Source: Caldilinea sp. CFX5
GTDB taxonomy: Bacteria; Chloroflexota; Anaerolineae; Caldilineales; Caldilineaceae
Direction: 5' to 3'
NCBI GenBank assembly: GCA_021405325.1
Contig: QWII01000025.1
Location: 62,001 to 126,000 of the forward strand
Length of the DNA: 64,000 nucleotides
Positions 43,588 to 52,228 of the stretch are shown in pieces. Below the pieces are notes generated by a model. The model was not told the origin of the DNA and made no database searches. It worked only from the letters and a program-made list of their open reading frames with translations. The stretch's first letter is position 1. Each line of letters starts with the position of its first letter. Made by a program: the position numbers and the translations under genes.

Positions 43588-44427
43588 ATGCACCATCCAT
43601 TACTAAACGCTAATTCTATCGACGACACACCTGAGCGCTACCTACAAAACAGTGGTCAGGTCTTTGCGGTGTTTAATACGCAGGATTCAGGCAATATTTC
43701 CTATGGTGTGCTGGTCAACGATGCGCGTTATTTTGTGAAAACCGCCGGCGATCCGGCAAACCCACAGCCTTACCTGTCCCATCCGCAACGGGTGGCGTTA
43801 CTGCGCAATGCGGTGCAACTTGCCCAAAGCGTTGATCATCCTGCCCTCTGTCGGCTCTATCATGTGATTGAGTCACCACAGGGGCCGTTGCTTGTTTACG
43901 AATGGATCGACGGTGAGCTGATTGGAACACCAAGCGCCCGGCGCGCTGATCCGGCTTCACCCTATCAACGCTTTCGTGCGCTGCCGGTGGCAGAACTGTT
44001 GCAAGCGCTGGATGTCATCTATGCGTTGCACGCCTACCTGGCGGAAAAAGGCTGGATCGCCGCTGATTTTTATGACGGCTGTTTGCTCTATAACTTCAGC
44101 CGGCAAACGTTGCGTATCATGGATCTGGACACCTATCACCAGGGAGCGTTCACCAACACAATGGGGCGCATGTTTGGCTCCAGCCGCTTTATGGCGCCGG
44201 AAGAATTTCAATTGGGTGCGCTCATTGATCAACGCACTACTGTTTTCACCATGGGGCGCACGGCTGCCGTCTTTTTGTCGGATGGCACGTTGGAACGGAC
44301 GCCTTTTCGCGGCAAGGATGCGCTCCATGCGGTCATGGTCCAAGCTTGCCAGGCGAATCGTGACCAACGCTTTGCCACCATGAAGGATTTCTATAACGCC
44401 TGGCGTCAAGCACACAATGAGGAATAA
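43588..44427 (+). CDS. Divergent protein kinase-like protein
   Basis: 279 residues with the eukaryotic-type Ser/Thr kinase layout but diverged. The ATP Lys is in YFVKTA (K50), with no Gly-rich loop of standard form (QDSGNISYG). LLVYEWIDGELIGTP is the hinge. The catalytic loop is WIAADFYDGCLLYNF (D where HRD has Asp, N at the usual place shifted), DLD replaces DFG (IMDLDTY), and APEEF is the APE motif. It is soluble and may be active or a pseudokinase. Three bases upstream of a hydrolase gene. Confidence 0.82.
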   Translation: MHHPLLNANSIDDTPERYLQNSGQVFAVFNTQDSGNISYGVLVNDARYFVKTAGDPANPQPYLSHPQRVALLRNAVQLAQSVDHPALCRLYHVIESPQGPLLVYEWIDGELIGTPSARRADPASPYQRFRALPVAELLQALDVIYALHAYLAEKGWIAADFYDGCLLYNFSRQTLRIMDLDTYHQGAFTNTMGRMFGSSRFMAPEEFQLGALIDQRTTVFTMGRTAAVFLSDGTLERTPFRGKDALHAVMVQACQANRDQRFATMKDFYNAWRQAHNEE

Positions 44428-44429
44428 GC

Positions 44430-45263
44430 ATGTCTGAGCCAACCATTTTGACCGTTGATGACTACATGAAGTTACCCGCTGTTACCGCAACCGCGCGCTA
44501 CGCCTACGGCGCCGATCCGGCTCAGTTTGGCAATCTCTATGTGCCGACGCAAGGGGAACAGCGCCCCATTATCGTCCTGATCCACGGCGGCTGTTGGCGC
44601 GCGCAATATGGGCTGGCCCAGTTGGGCAATTTCTGCGCCACCTTTGCCGCGTTAGGGGTTGCCGTTTGGAGCTTGGAATATCGCCGGTTGGGCAATGGCG
44701 GCGGGTGGCCGCACACCTTTTTTGATGTCGCCGCCGGCACTGATTATTTGCGCACGCTTGCACCCCAACATGGCTTGGATCTCAGTCGTGTTGTCGCCGT
44801 GGGTCACTCAGCCGGTGGTCATTTAGCGCTTTGGTTGGCCGCGCGCCACCGCTTACCTACTACTTCGCCACTTGCCACGCCTGAACCACTACCACTAACC
44901 GGGATTGTTGCCCTGGCGGGGATTCCTGATTTAGTCGATGCGGAACAACGTGATCTTTGTCGCGGAGCGGTGACAGAGTTGATGAATGGGACGGCGCAAG
45001 ATGTACCAACACATTATGCGGCAGCCTCGCCCAGCGCCCATCTACCACTGGGGACTCCCCAACATCTCATCATTGGCGACCTGGATCAGGCGGTGCAGGT
45101 GGAACACAATACAGCCTACGTAGCGGCGGCGCGCCAACTTGGCGATGAGGTGGCGTACACCGTTCTGCCCAACACGGGTCATTTTGAGATTGTCGCGCCG
45201 GGGACGACGGTCTGGCCGACAGTCGAGGAGGCCATTCTCACATTAATTCACCGCCGCCCGTAA
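44430..45263 (+). CDS. Alpha/beta hydrolase (kynurenine formamidase/BD-FAE-like)
   Basis: 277 residues. Oxyanion His-Gly-Gly in VLIHGGCWRAQYG, nucleophile elbow VAVGHSAGGHLALW, acid in IIGDLDQ, catalytic His in LPNTGHFEIV. The HGGxW pattern fits the formamidase/bacterial hormone-sensitive-lipase-like group. A short Thr/Pro insert (PTTSPLATPEPLPLTG) follows the elbow. Confidence 0.9.
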   Translation: MSEPTILTVDDYMKLPAVTATARYAYGADPAQFGNLYVPTQGEQRPIIVLIHGGCWRAQYGLAQLGNFCATFAALGVAVWSLEYRRLGNGGGWPHTFFDVAAGTDYLRTLAPQHGLDLSRVVAVGHSAGGHLALWLAARHRLPTTSPLATPEPLPLTGIVALAGIPDLVDAEQRDLCRGAVTELMNGTAQDVPTHYAAASPSAHLPLGTPQHLIIGDLDQAVQVEHNTAYVAAARQLGDEVAYTVLPNTGHFEIVAPGTTVWPTVEEAILTLIHRRP

Positions 45264-45323
45264 TTCCCTGAACAGGTCACATGAACTCAGTTCACCAATA
45301 AACAGTGAAAGTCTTCAATTTGC

Positions 45324-45389
45324 TCAAAGATTACGCAGATTTCACAGATTTTTCTCTATTCTAATCTACGCAATCTGCGTAATCTTTGA
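45324..45389. repeat. 27-bp palindrome (three mismatches)
   Basis: TCAAAGATTACGCAGATTTC and ACAGATT (45324-45350) are mirrored at 45363-45389. Confidence 0.85.
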
Positions 45390-45413
45390 TGATTTACCCG
45401 TCAGGAAACAAGC

Positions 45414-45503
45414 ATGAGTGCTTTGATGGCTGATCAGATCGCCGGGGTTGACGCCAGTGAGGTTGATGCAGGGATCGCGGAGTATTATCAAACGACGCTT
45501 TAG
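45414..45503 (+). CDS. 29-codon frame, possible gene fragment
   Basis: Starts MSALMADQIAGVDASEVDAG and stops after YYQTTL. It is composed of acidic, helix-prone residues. It may be the remains of a longer gene together with the following piece at 45575. Low support. Confidence 0.25.
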   Translation: MSALMADQIAGVDASEVDAGIAEYYQTTL

Positions 45504-45574
45504 TAGCGTATCAGACAGGGCCGGCAACTTATCATTTTAACGAAATGGTGTATAATATAGGGACTGACACCCCT

Positions 45575-45761
45575 ATGCTCATTGTCGATGATGTCGTTGC
45601 CTGGCGAATTCCCGTCACCTTTAGCGCGCCAGGACAAGGCCGCTTAGGCATTGTTGGTACAGTCGATGTGCTTGTACAAACAGGGGAAATGCTCAACGTT
45701 TTGACGCAAAAAGCAGCAATCGGCCGTTCTCGTTCCATCATAAAACTGAGGTTCAACGAAC
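45575..45761 (+). pseudogene. Truncated uncharacterised protein
   Basis: The frame from ATG 45575 reads MLIVDDVVAWRIPVTFSAPG then QGRLGIVGTVDVLVQTGEML. It is a coherent beta-rich peptide like small Chloroflexota hypothetical proteins with VDVDVQTGE-type strands. It then runs, without a stop, into the wrong frame of the next gene, so its 3' end appears lost. A TATAAT sits at about 45552 just upstream. Confidence 0.4.
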
Positions 45762-48296
45762 ATGACCACCAAAGCTCGTCTCATCATTGTCGGCGCGGGG
45801 ATTGTCGGGGCCAGCGCCGCCTATCATCTGGCCCAACTCGGTTGGCGCGATGTACTCGTACTCGACAAAGGCGACTTAGCCAACACCGACGGTTCCACCG
45901 CTCACGCGCCCGGCGGCGTGATTGCCCTGAGCCATTCCAAACTGATGACCCAGTTGGCCCACTATGGCGCGACCCTTTATCCGCAGATCGCCCCCTTTGA
46001 ACCCGATTTGACCAACCGCATGGAGCCGTATGGCGCCAACCGCAACACCTATAATCTGGTCGGCGGTATGGATGTGGCGATTGGCGAAGAGAAGTGGCTC
46101 GATCTGGTGCGGTTGGAAGGTAAAGCCAAAGCCTTTGGCGTAGAAGCCTATCTGCTTTCACCGCAAGAGACCAAAGAGAAGTTACCGCTGATCAACGATA
46201 AAGCGATCCGCGGCAGCATCTTTGTCCCCAGCAGCGCGCTGGCCGGCGGGATGTACCTGACCCGCGCCTTGCTGCGTGATGCCGGTAAAGAGGGGGCGGT
46301 GCAGTTTGTCGGCAATACCGCCGTCACCGACATTGAGGTAAAAGATGGCCGCGTCGTTGCCGTGCAGACCAACAATCCGGCTATGCCACGCATTGCGTGC
46401 GAAGCGGTTCTGCTCTGCACTAACATTTGGGGGCCGATCCTCGGTGATAAGCTGGGGGTGCCGGTGCCGCTCATGCCCTGTGAACATCAATATGCCTTCA
46501 CCGAACCGCTGCCCGAACTGGCCCGCTTTGACCCCAACAAACGTGAAGATGAAGTGATCTGGCCGACCGCTCGCGTGCAAGACATCGTCACCTACTTCCG
46601 CCAACACTGGAACTATTACGGCATCGGCAACTACTGGCATCGCCCGCTACTGGTCAGCCCCTACAAACTGGGGCGCACGGCGATGAACCCCTATACGCCG
46701 GAAGATATGGTGCAATCGTGGGAACGGGCGCAAGAGCTTTTTCCAGCCTTCAAGGGGAAACAACTCACCCACGCCTTTAACGGCATCTTTGCCTTCCCGG
46801 TGGACGGCTACCCGATCCTAGGCGAAGCGCACCAGATCAAGGGGTTGTGGACGGCGTTGGGGTCGTGGCTCACCCATGCCGGCGGCGTCGGCAAGTCGAT
46901 TGCCGAGTGGATGACCCACGGCGAGACCGAGTGGGATATGCGCCAGGTGCATCTCCACCGCTTCCATGATTTCCACAGCACGCCCACCTATCTGCTGGCG
47001 GTGAGCGGCAAAAATTATCGTGAAGTGTGGGAGCCGGGCCACCCGCGCCAACCGTTGACTGAGCCGCGCAATGTCCGTGTTTCCCCCTTTGCCCCTCGCT
47101 TGGATGCCTTGAAAACGGTCTACACCACCTTTGCCGGGCTGGAACTGGGCAACTGGAGCGAAGAAAACGCCCGCTTATTGGAAAAGTATGACGACCGTAT
47201 CCCCGACCGCACCGGTTTTGCCGCCCAATTCTGGTCGCGCATCCAGGGCGCTGAACATCTGGCGACGCGCGAAAATGTCGCGCTCTTTGACCTGACCGGC
47301 CTCTCGATCATTGAAGTCAAGGGCAAGGACGCGCTCGCCTTTGTCAACTATCTGTGCAGCAACCAGATGGACAAGCCGGTGGGCAGCGTGATCTACACCT
47401 GTTGGTTGACCCCTAGCGGCGGCATCCGCCGCGACCTGGCGGTGGCCCGGCTGGCCGCTGACCAATTCTGGATGTTTGTCGGCGAAGGCACCCGCCCGCA
47501 AGATCTGGTCTGGGTCAAGAGCATTGCCGAAAAGTTTGCCGTGGGCAACGGTTCGGTGATTATCAATGATTTGTCGGACAACTACACGGCGTTGGGTCTC
47601 TGGGGACCGAATGCGCGCAAGGTGTTGCAAAAGGCCACCCACACCGATGTGAGTAACGAAGCCTTCCCCTATTTCACCTGTCAATGGATCGATGTCGGCT
47701 TTGCACGGGTGTTGGCGCTGCGCATCTCCTACGCCGGTGAACTGGGCTGGGAATTGCACTTCCCCAACGACGCCGCGCTGCCGGTCTGGGATGCCTTGTG
47801 GCAGGCCGGTCATGAGTTTGAGATAGTCGCCGCCGGTCAGGGCGCCTTTGATTCGCTGCGCCTGGAAAAGGGCTACCGCCTCTGGGGGGGCGATGTCTAT
47901 ACCGAATACAATCCCTATCAGGCCGGCATGGCGTGGACGGTGCGGCTTAACAAGGGTGATTTTGTCGGGCGCGACGCCTGTTTGCAGCTCAAGGACAAAC
48001 CGCTCAAGAAGAAGCTGGCCTGTCTGGTCTCGGACGACAAGGGGGCGATGGCCTTTGGCTATGAGCCGATCTACCCCCCCCCAAATCCCCCCCAGGCTAG
48101 GGGGGAGGCGATTGGCCATGTCACCAGCGCCAACTATGGTTACAGCATCGGCAAGTTTCTGGTCTATGGCTATTTGCCGGTGGAGTACGCCACACCGGGC
48201 GCCGCCCTGGAAGTGGAATATCTGGGCCAACGCTGGTCGGCGGTGGTGAGTGAAGAGCCGCTGTGGGATCCGAAGATGACAAGGCTGAAGGTATAA
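45762..48296 (+). CDS. Dimethylglycine/sarcosine dehydrogenase-like flavoprotein
   Basis: 844 residues. An FAD-binding DAO domain (G11-A-G-I-V-G16) has H48 in GSTAHAPGG at the position of the covalent flavin His of dimethylglycine dehydrogenase. Then come an FAO_M segment and GCV_T plus GCV_T_C folate-binding domains (LAVARLAADQFWMFVGEG, SYAGELGWELHFPND, KGDFVGRDACLQLKDKPLKK). It oxidatively demethylates N-methyl glycines and passes C1 to tetrahydrofolate. An extra PPPNPPQARGE piece (about 48073-48105) interrupts the otherwise conserved GYEPIY...IGHVTSANYGYS. Its DNA looks like an intergenic palindrome piece. Confidence 0.92.
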   Translation: MTTKARLIIVGAGIVGASAAYHLAQLGWRDVLVLDKGDLANTDGSTAHAPGGVIALSHSKLMTQLAHYGATLYPQIAPFEPDLTNRMEPYGANRNTYNLVGGMDVAIGEEKWLDLVRLEGKAKAFGVEAYLLSPQETKEKLPLINDKAIRGSIFVPSSALAGGMYLTRALLRDAGKEGAVQFVGNTAVTDIEVKDGRVVAVQTNNPAMPRIACEAVLLCTNIWGPILGDKLGVPVPLMPCEHQYAFTEPLPELARFDPNKREDEVIWPTARVQDIVTYFRQHWNYYGIGNYWHRPLLVSPYKLGRTAMNPYTPEDMVQSWERAQELFPAFKGKQLTHAFNGIFAFPVDGYPILGEAHQIKGLWTALGSWLTHAGGVGKSIAEWMTHGETEWDMRQVHLHRFHDFHSTPTYLLAVSGKNYREVWEPGHPRQPLTEPRNVRVSPFAPRLDALKTVYTTFAGLELGNWSEENARLLEKYDDRIPDRTGFAAQFWSRIQGAEHLATRENVALFDLTGLSIIEVKGKDALAFVNYLCSNQMDKPVGSVIYTCWLTPSGGIRRDLAVARLAADQFWMFVGEGTRPQDLVWVKSIAEKFAVGNGSVIINDLSDNYTALGLWGPNARKVLQKATHTDVSNEAFPYFTCQWIDVGFARVLALRISYAGELGWELHFPNDAALPVWDALWQAGHEFEIVAAGQGAFDSLRLEKGYRLWGGDVYTEYNPYQAGMAWTVRLNKGDFVGRDACLQLKDKPLKKKLACLVSDDKGAMAFGYEPIYPPPNPPQARGEAIGHVTSANYGYSIGKFLVYGYLPVEYATPGAALEVEYLGQRWSAVVSEEPLWDPKMTRLKV
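48072..48106. repeat. C-tract/G-tract repeat piece inside a coding region
   Basis: A run of nine C with AAAT, another C run, CAGG and a GGGGGGAG run form an imperfect palindrome like the CCCCCTCC...GGAGGGGG element at 56981-57051. It is in frame in the dehydrogenase gene. Confidence 0.6.
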
Positions 48297-48316
48297 AAGG
48301 CGAGATCAAGAGGAGC

Positions 48317-48371
48317 GACGCAGCACAAGCGTTCTCAGGTTTTGGAAATCGGATAACTTTGATGCTGCGTC
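48317..48371. repeat. 9-bp perfect inverted pair
   Basis: GACGCAGCA (48317-48325) is mirrored by TGCTGCGTC (48363-48371). Possibly the terminator stem of the dehydrogenase gene, but no T run. Confidence 0.5.
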
Positions 48372-48418
48372 CGTTCTAAGACAGTCAGTAGGCCGCGACA
48401 TAGCCGAGAGTGCAATCG

Positions 48419-48462
48419 CCTGACTCTGGACTACGCGACTACATGACTGCGGACTACTGACA
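48419..48462. repeat. Solitary repeat ending GACTGCGGACTACTGA
   Basis: Matches the end of the repeat at 18403-18452 over 16 bases (GACTGCGGACTACTGA); no opposite arm. Confidence 0.6.
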
Positions 48463-48470
48463 GTGGTTGC

Positions 48471-49379
48471 TCAAGCCGTCCACGGCGGGCGAATGCGGGC
48501 GAAATTGTCATAACGCGCCATGATCGACAGAATCTGTTTTTCCGTTTCAGGCCAGACGTGCGGATGAAATTCCCGCGTCCAGACCAGCGTCGATAGCAGG
48601 CTCATGGCAAGGTAGACGGCGATCTGAAGACATTCAGCGTCACTAAGCGGCCGTTTGCCAAAATAGCCTGCCACCTGTCCACGGGCAAAGGCTGCGCTCA
48701 CCGGCCAGGTAAACCACTCCAGCTTGACAAACTCGTGCAGCGGATCACCCCAATCATAGCGCTCGAAGTCGAGGATGCCGCCGTACTGTTCCCCATTGAG
48801 AACGATATTGCCCAGATGGAAATCATCATGTTGTAGATGATCCTGCGTTGCTTCGGTCGGGTCATAGTGAGTTTCGATAAAGCGTAGAAGTTGTTCGTCG
48901 TTTTTGAGTCGATATGCTTGTTGAAAATAGCGCTTGACATAACGTTCGTGCTTCTGCCATTTCCGCGCTTTCCAGGTATTGGTCGCACGGCTCAAGCTGT
49001 TGATCCGGTGCAAATCCTGGCCGGCAGCAACGCCGATTGCATACTGCGTGGCAACCGACAAGGCGCCAATATTCTCCTCGGCGTCAACTCCGGCCAGGTA
49101 GCGATAGAGCGTACAGACGGTTGCACTCGCTTCATCCTGCAAGATGAGGATAGGTTGATTGCAATGAACCCCGACCGCATACAGTTGTTGCATGAGCGCG
49201 AACTCTTGCGCTTTGGTGGCATAAGCGTCGATTGGCGACAGCCGCGCTAAAAAGTCGCCACGGTCACTTGTGAGCTTGAACTTTTTTTCAAAAGAGAAGC
49301 CTTTGGCAATCGGAGTAATCGTCTGGATCGGGCCAATGGCCGCTTCAATTTCTCGGCGGAATGGGTCGATTGCGGTCAT
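48471..49379 (-). CDS. Aminoglycoside phosphotransferase (APH)-fold kinase
   Basis: 302 residues. The catalytic loop is LQHDDFHLGNIVLNG (H-x-D-x3-N) and the metal motif GGILDFERYDWGDPLHE. These enzymes phosphorylate small alcohols (homoserine, choline, sugars, drugs); the substrate is unknown and resistance should not be assumed. ATG 49379 follows AAGGAG. Monocistronic. Confidence 0.88.
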   Translation of the reverse strand: MTAIDPFRREIEAAIGPIQTITPIAKGFSFEKKFKLTSDRGDFLARLSPIDAYATKAQEFALMQQLYAVGVHCNQPILILQDEASATVCTLYRYLAGVDAEENIGALSVATQYAIGVAAGQDLHRINSLSRATNTWKARKWQKHERYVKRYFQQAYRLKNDEQLLRFIETHYDPTEATQDHLQHDDFHLGNIVLNGEQYGGILDFERYDWGDPLHEFVKLEWFTWPVSAAFARGQVAGYFGKRPLSDAECLQIAVYLAMSLLSTLVWTREFHPHVWPETEKQILSIMARYDNFARIRPPWTA

Positions 49380-49504
49380 CAGGACTCCTTACCTGCGCTT
49401 ACTGCGCAAGTTATCTGACTGCCGGAAAGCTTATGCGGGCGCTCTGTAGGCAGCGGCAGGCGTACCGCAACGCCTTGCGCGGCGGGAACTTTGAACTTAC
49501 GCGA

Positions 49505-50398
49505 TCAACTTGCCGGCGTAATGCCAGCGGCTGCCAAGCGTGCTTTCACTGCCGCTAACACATCCGGGGCCAGCGGTCCCGCCTCGACCGCCTTGACATT
49601 GTCGGCCAGATGGTCGAGACTTTTCGTGCCAATGATCGTCGTATGAAGCGCCGGGTGTGCTATGGCAAAGCGTAGCAGGAATTGGGCGGCGCTTTCGCCA
49701 CTCGCCCGCAGGTCATTCAGCCCCACTTTGTCCATGAAATCGGTCAGGCTGGTATAGGGTTCCACCGTGCGGACGACACCCCGGATGATCATGCCTTTGC
49801 CGCGATTGGCGGCCTCGCGCATGGCCCCTTCACTCGCCCGCGCCAGCGCGGAGTACCAAACCTGGATCGCCTCAAATTGATCCCAGTCGCCATCGAGATA
49901 GGGGCGGAGTTGACCGTAGCCACGTCCAGTGGCGGCGCCGCTCATACTCACCGCAATGTGGCGGACTTTCCCCTCTTCCTTGATCCGCAGCATGGTCTCC
50001 AGCACATCGCTCTGGGCCAGATCATCTGGGGATGCACTGTGGACCTGCCAGATATCGACGTACTCAGTCTTTAGCCGTTGCAAGCTGTGTTCAATGTTGT
50101 GGCGCACCTGCGCCCCGGTCCAGATATGGCGGGGGGCATCATCCCCACCCTGTTGCGGTACATTACAACCGCACTTGGTCGCCAGAAAATATTCGTCACG
50201 GCGATGGGCGATCCACTTGCCAATCCGATCTTCACTGGGGCCATAATCAGGCGACGTGTCGATAAAATTGATCCCGGCATCCAGCACGCCGGCCAGCAGC
50301 CGGCCCGCTTGCGCTTCATCGATATGACGAAACTCCATTGCGCCGTAGCCCAAGGTGGTTACAGCCATGCCAGTATTACCGAAGGTTCGTTTTTCCAT
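49505..50398 (-). CDS. Aldo/keto reductase
   Basis: 297 residues. MEKRTFGNTGMAVTTLGYGA at the start; D and Y in INFIDTSPDYGPSEDRIG; K in FLATKCG; H in WQVHSASPDD. Typical of the YhdN/L-fucose dehydrogenase-like group. ATG 50398 follows AAGGAGAG. Confidence 0.92.
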   Translation of the reverse strand: MEKRTFGNTGMAVTTLGYGAMEFRHIDEAQAGRLLAGVLDAGINFIDTSPDYGPSEDRIGKWIAHRRDEYFLATKCGCNVPQQGGDDAPRHIWTGAQVRHNIEHSLQRLKTEYVDIWQVHSASPDDLAQSDVLETMLRIKEEGKVRHIAVSMSGAATGRGYGQLRPYLDGDWDQFEAIQVWYSALARASEGAMREAANRGKGMIIRGVVRTVEPYTSLTDFMDKVGLNDLRASGESAAQFLLRFAIAHPALHTTIIGTKSLDHLADNVKAVEAGPLAPDVLAAVKARLAAAGITPAS

Positions 50399-50418
50399 GA
50401 TGGTACTCTCCTTGTCAT

Positions 50419-50491
50419 TCCGTGTTCCTTCAATCCGTGTTTAGTCTTTAGGCAACCACAAAAGACTAAACACGGATTGAAGGAACACGGA
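50419..50491. repeat. TCCGTGTTCCTTC palindrome, copy 2
   Basis: Perfect 30-bp arms 50419-50448 and 50462-50491, 13-nt loop. Nearly identical to 16901-16973, with a matched base-pair change in both arms (TTCC vs TTCA and GGAA vs TGAA). Confidence 0.97.
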
Positions 50492-50554
50492 GAAATTCAT
50501 TGATTTGAGGCGTAGCTTCGCTAGCTAGTTCCGCCGGAGGGATGTTGGTCATTG

Positions 50555-50938
50555 TCACCATACGGTAGTAAGCGGATATTGGCGGATCTTTGCATCTGCG
50601 CTCATGATAGCCATGCCCTCAGCCAGCACTTGGGCAATGAGTAAGCGATCAAAGGGATCGCCGTGCAGGTGAGGCAACACAAGCAGTCGTTGACAATGCG
50701 CTTTGTCAATGGCTAACCACTGGATGCCATTGACCGCGATGACTTCATCTACTAGATCTATCCAGTTCGACACCAGCGCCAACTTGCCTAGACTGACCTT
50801 GATACAGATCTCCCAGTAGCTTGCCACACTGAAATACAGTTGATTCTGTGTATCCAGAAAAGCGCTGGTTGCCGCTATACTCAAATTTTGCCGGGTCATC
50901 ACCCATAATAGAACATGTGTATCCAACAAAATTTTCAT
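50555..50938 (-). CDS. vapC: PIN-domain toxin, VapC-like
   Basis: 127 residues. PIN acids are D6 in ILLDTHVLLW, E in ASYWEICIK, D in GDPFDRLLIAQ and D in IMSADAKI. This is the subgroup found with Phd/YefM-like antitoxins. The ATG overlaps the antitoxin stop by 4 bp (ATGA), so the genes are translationally coupled. The family cleaves specific RNAs. Confidence 0.92.
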   Translation of the reverse strand: MKILLDTHVLLWVMTRQNLSIAATSAFLDTQNQLYFSVASYWEICIKVSLGKLALVSNWIDLVDEVIAVNGIQWLAIDKAHCQRLLVLPHLHGDPFDRLLIAQVLAEGMAIMSADAKIRQYPLTTVW

Positions 50939-51165
50939 GACATATACTCGGCAAATTCCGCTAAGGGTTCATCAAAATCATCAGCGATGTGAATAATGGC
51001 GTTGGGATACATTCCCAACCGGCGTTGCGGGCGCGCCGTTGGCAAAGCGATCAGTTTCACCAAAGGTTGTTTGCCTTTGGCGATAATGATCTCTTCGCCT
51101 GTTAACGCCAGTTGGATCAGTTTTGATAGATGGGTCTTTGCTTCATGAATAGTTACTTGGGTCAT
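50935..51165 (-). CDS. Phd/YefM-type antitoxin
   Basis: 76 residues: MTQVTIHEAKTHLSKLIQLA is the typical DNA-binding N-terminus of Phd/YefM proteins; GEEIIIAKGKQPLVKLI follows; the acidic tail IADDFDEPLAEFAEYMS would wrap the toxin. ATG 51165 has AAAGAGG upstream; an upstream start would add 16 atypical residues. Cognate of the PIN toxin. Confidence 0.9.
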   Translation of the reverse strand: MTQVTIHEAKTHLSKLIQLALTGEEIIIAKGKQPLVKLIALPTARPQRRLGMYPNAIIHIADDFDEPLAEFAEYMS

Positions 51166-51251
51166 TAATCCTCTTTTTCGGCTAAAAGGCGTTAGTTCTT
51201 GGTTCACTAACAATATATCTTAGTCAAGAAAGTTAGTCAACATAGCGGCGA

Positions 51252-51328
51252 ACACAACAACGGATTTGGGTAGCAACGGATTTCTGCCTAAAGGATAAAT
51301 CCGTTGCTACCCAAATCCGTTGTTGTGT
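51252..51328. repeat. 32-bp perfect palindrome
   Basis: Arms 51252-51283 and 51297-51328 are exact inverted copies; ATCCGTTG/TAGCAACGGAT units appear twice in each arm. Between the toxin-antitoxin pair and the DapA-family gene. Confidence 0.97.
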
Positions 51329-51334
51329 CTGGCG

Positions 51335-52225
51335 TTAGGCGCGGGGGTAGATCTCATTCAACACCTGTTGCAGTTCGCGCTGCGTCAGCGCATCGACCGG
51401 CGGCGCCGGACTACGCACCGTCGCCGTGCGAATGATGCCGCGGTGACGCAACAACTCCTTGTGAACATGATAGAAGATCCCCACCCCCTGCCCCGCGATC
51501 CGGCTGATCGGCGCGATGGTGCGGTCGAAGAGGTCACGGGCCGCCCGTTCATCGCCGGCCTGACAAGCATTCCAGATGCCGACAAAGGCTTCCGGCTGGC
51601 TGCAAAAGGGCATGGTACCGACCGAGCCGCGGCGCAGTTCCTCAATAAAGTAGCCGCCGCCCGCGCCGCCAAAGACAATCAGTTGATCACCCGCCTTCTC
51701 GACCATCTCAGCCACCTTGGCCGTAATCGGCAGGCTTTCCACCTTGATATAGCGCGCCCATTCGCAACGCTCGGCAATCTGGCGCGCCAGTTCAGCCCCA
51801 ATTGAAGCAGTCGGCGTATCCTGCAAAAAGATCGGAATGTGAACGGCGTCAGAGATGCTTTGGAAATAGGCATGGACTTCACCGGCGCTGGCCGGCATGA
51901 AAGAAGGCGGCAGGATCATCAGCGCATCGGCCCCCAGTTCTTCGGCCTGTTGGCTATAGAAGACGGCCAGATCGGTTCCCGGCGCGCCGGTGTTGATCAC
52001 CACCGGTACGCGTTTCCGCACCTGGTCAACGACAAGCCGTGTAACCTGATCCCGTTCCGTCTCCGATAATTTGAAGATTTCACTGCCCAGGGCAACCCCC
52101 AGGCCATGAACACCGGCGGCCAGATTAAATTCAATCAGGCGCTGTAGACTCTCTTCATCAATGCGCCCCTTTTCATCAAAGGGCGTGACCAAAATGGGGA
52201 AGACCCCGCGCATGGTTGTTAGCAT
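51335..52225 (-). CDS. Dihydrodipicolinate synthase/NAL-family aldolase
   Basis: 296 residues, TIM barrel. The Schiff-base Lys is in WARYIKVESLP. The active-site Tyr segment (usually YN-P) reads FLQDTPTASIG, so the Tyr is absent, as in some uncharacterised subfamilies. GVHGLGVALGSEIFKLSETE is the substrate-loop region. A lysine-pathway role is unlikely; a keto-sugar-acid aldolase or dehydratase is more plausible given the sugar-type neighbours. ATG 52225 follows GAAAGGAA. Confidence 0.86.
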   Translation of the reverse strand: MLTTMRGVFPILVTPFDEKGRIDEESLQRLIEFNLAAGVHGLGVALGSEIFKLSETERDQVTRLVVDQVRKRVPVVINTGAPGTDLAVFYSQQAEELGADALMILPPSFMPASAGEVHAYFQSISDAVHIPIFLQDTPTASIGAELARQIAERCEWARYIKVESLPITAKVAEMVEKAGDQLIVFGGAGGGYFIEELRRGSVGTMPFCSQPEAFVGIWNACQAGDERAARDLFDRTIAPISRIAGQGVGIFYHVHKELLRHRGIIRTATVRSPAPPVDALTQRELQQVLNEIYPRA

Positions 52226-52228
52226 AAC

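Noticed and set aside
47175..48230. 351-codon antisense frame in the dehydrogenase gene
   Set aside because: Long but only a shadow of the GCV_T domains; no recognisable motif and no ribosome site.
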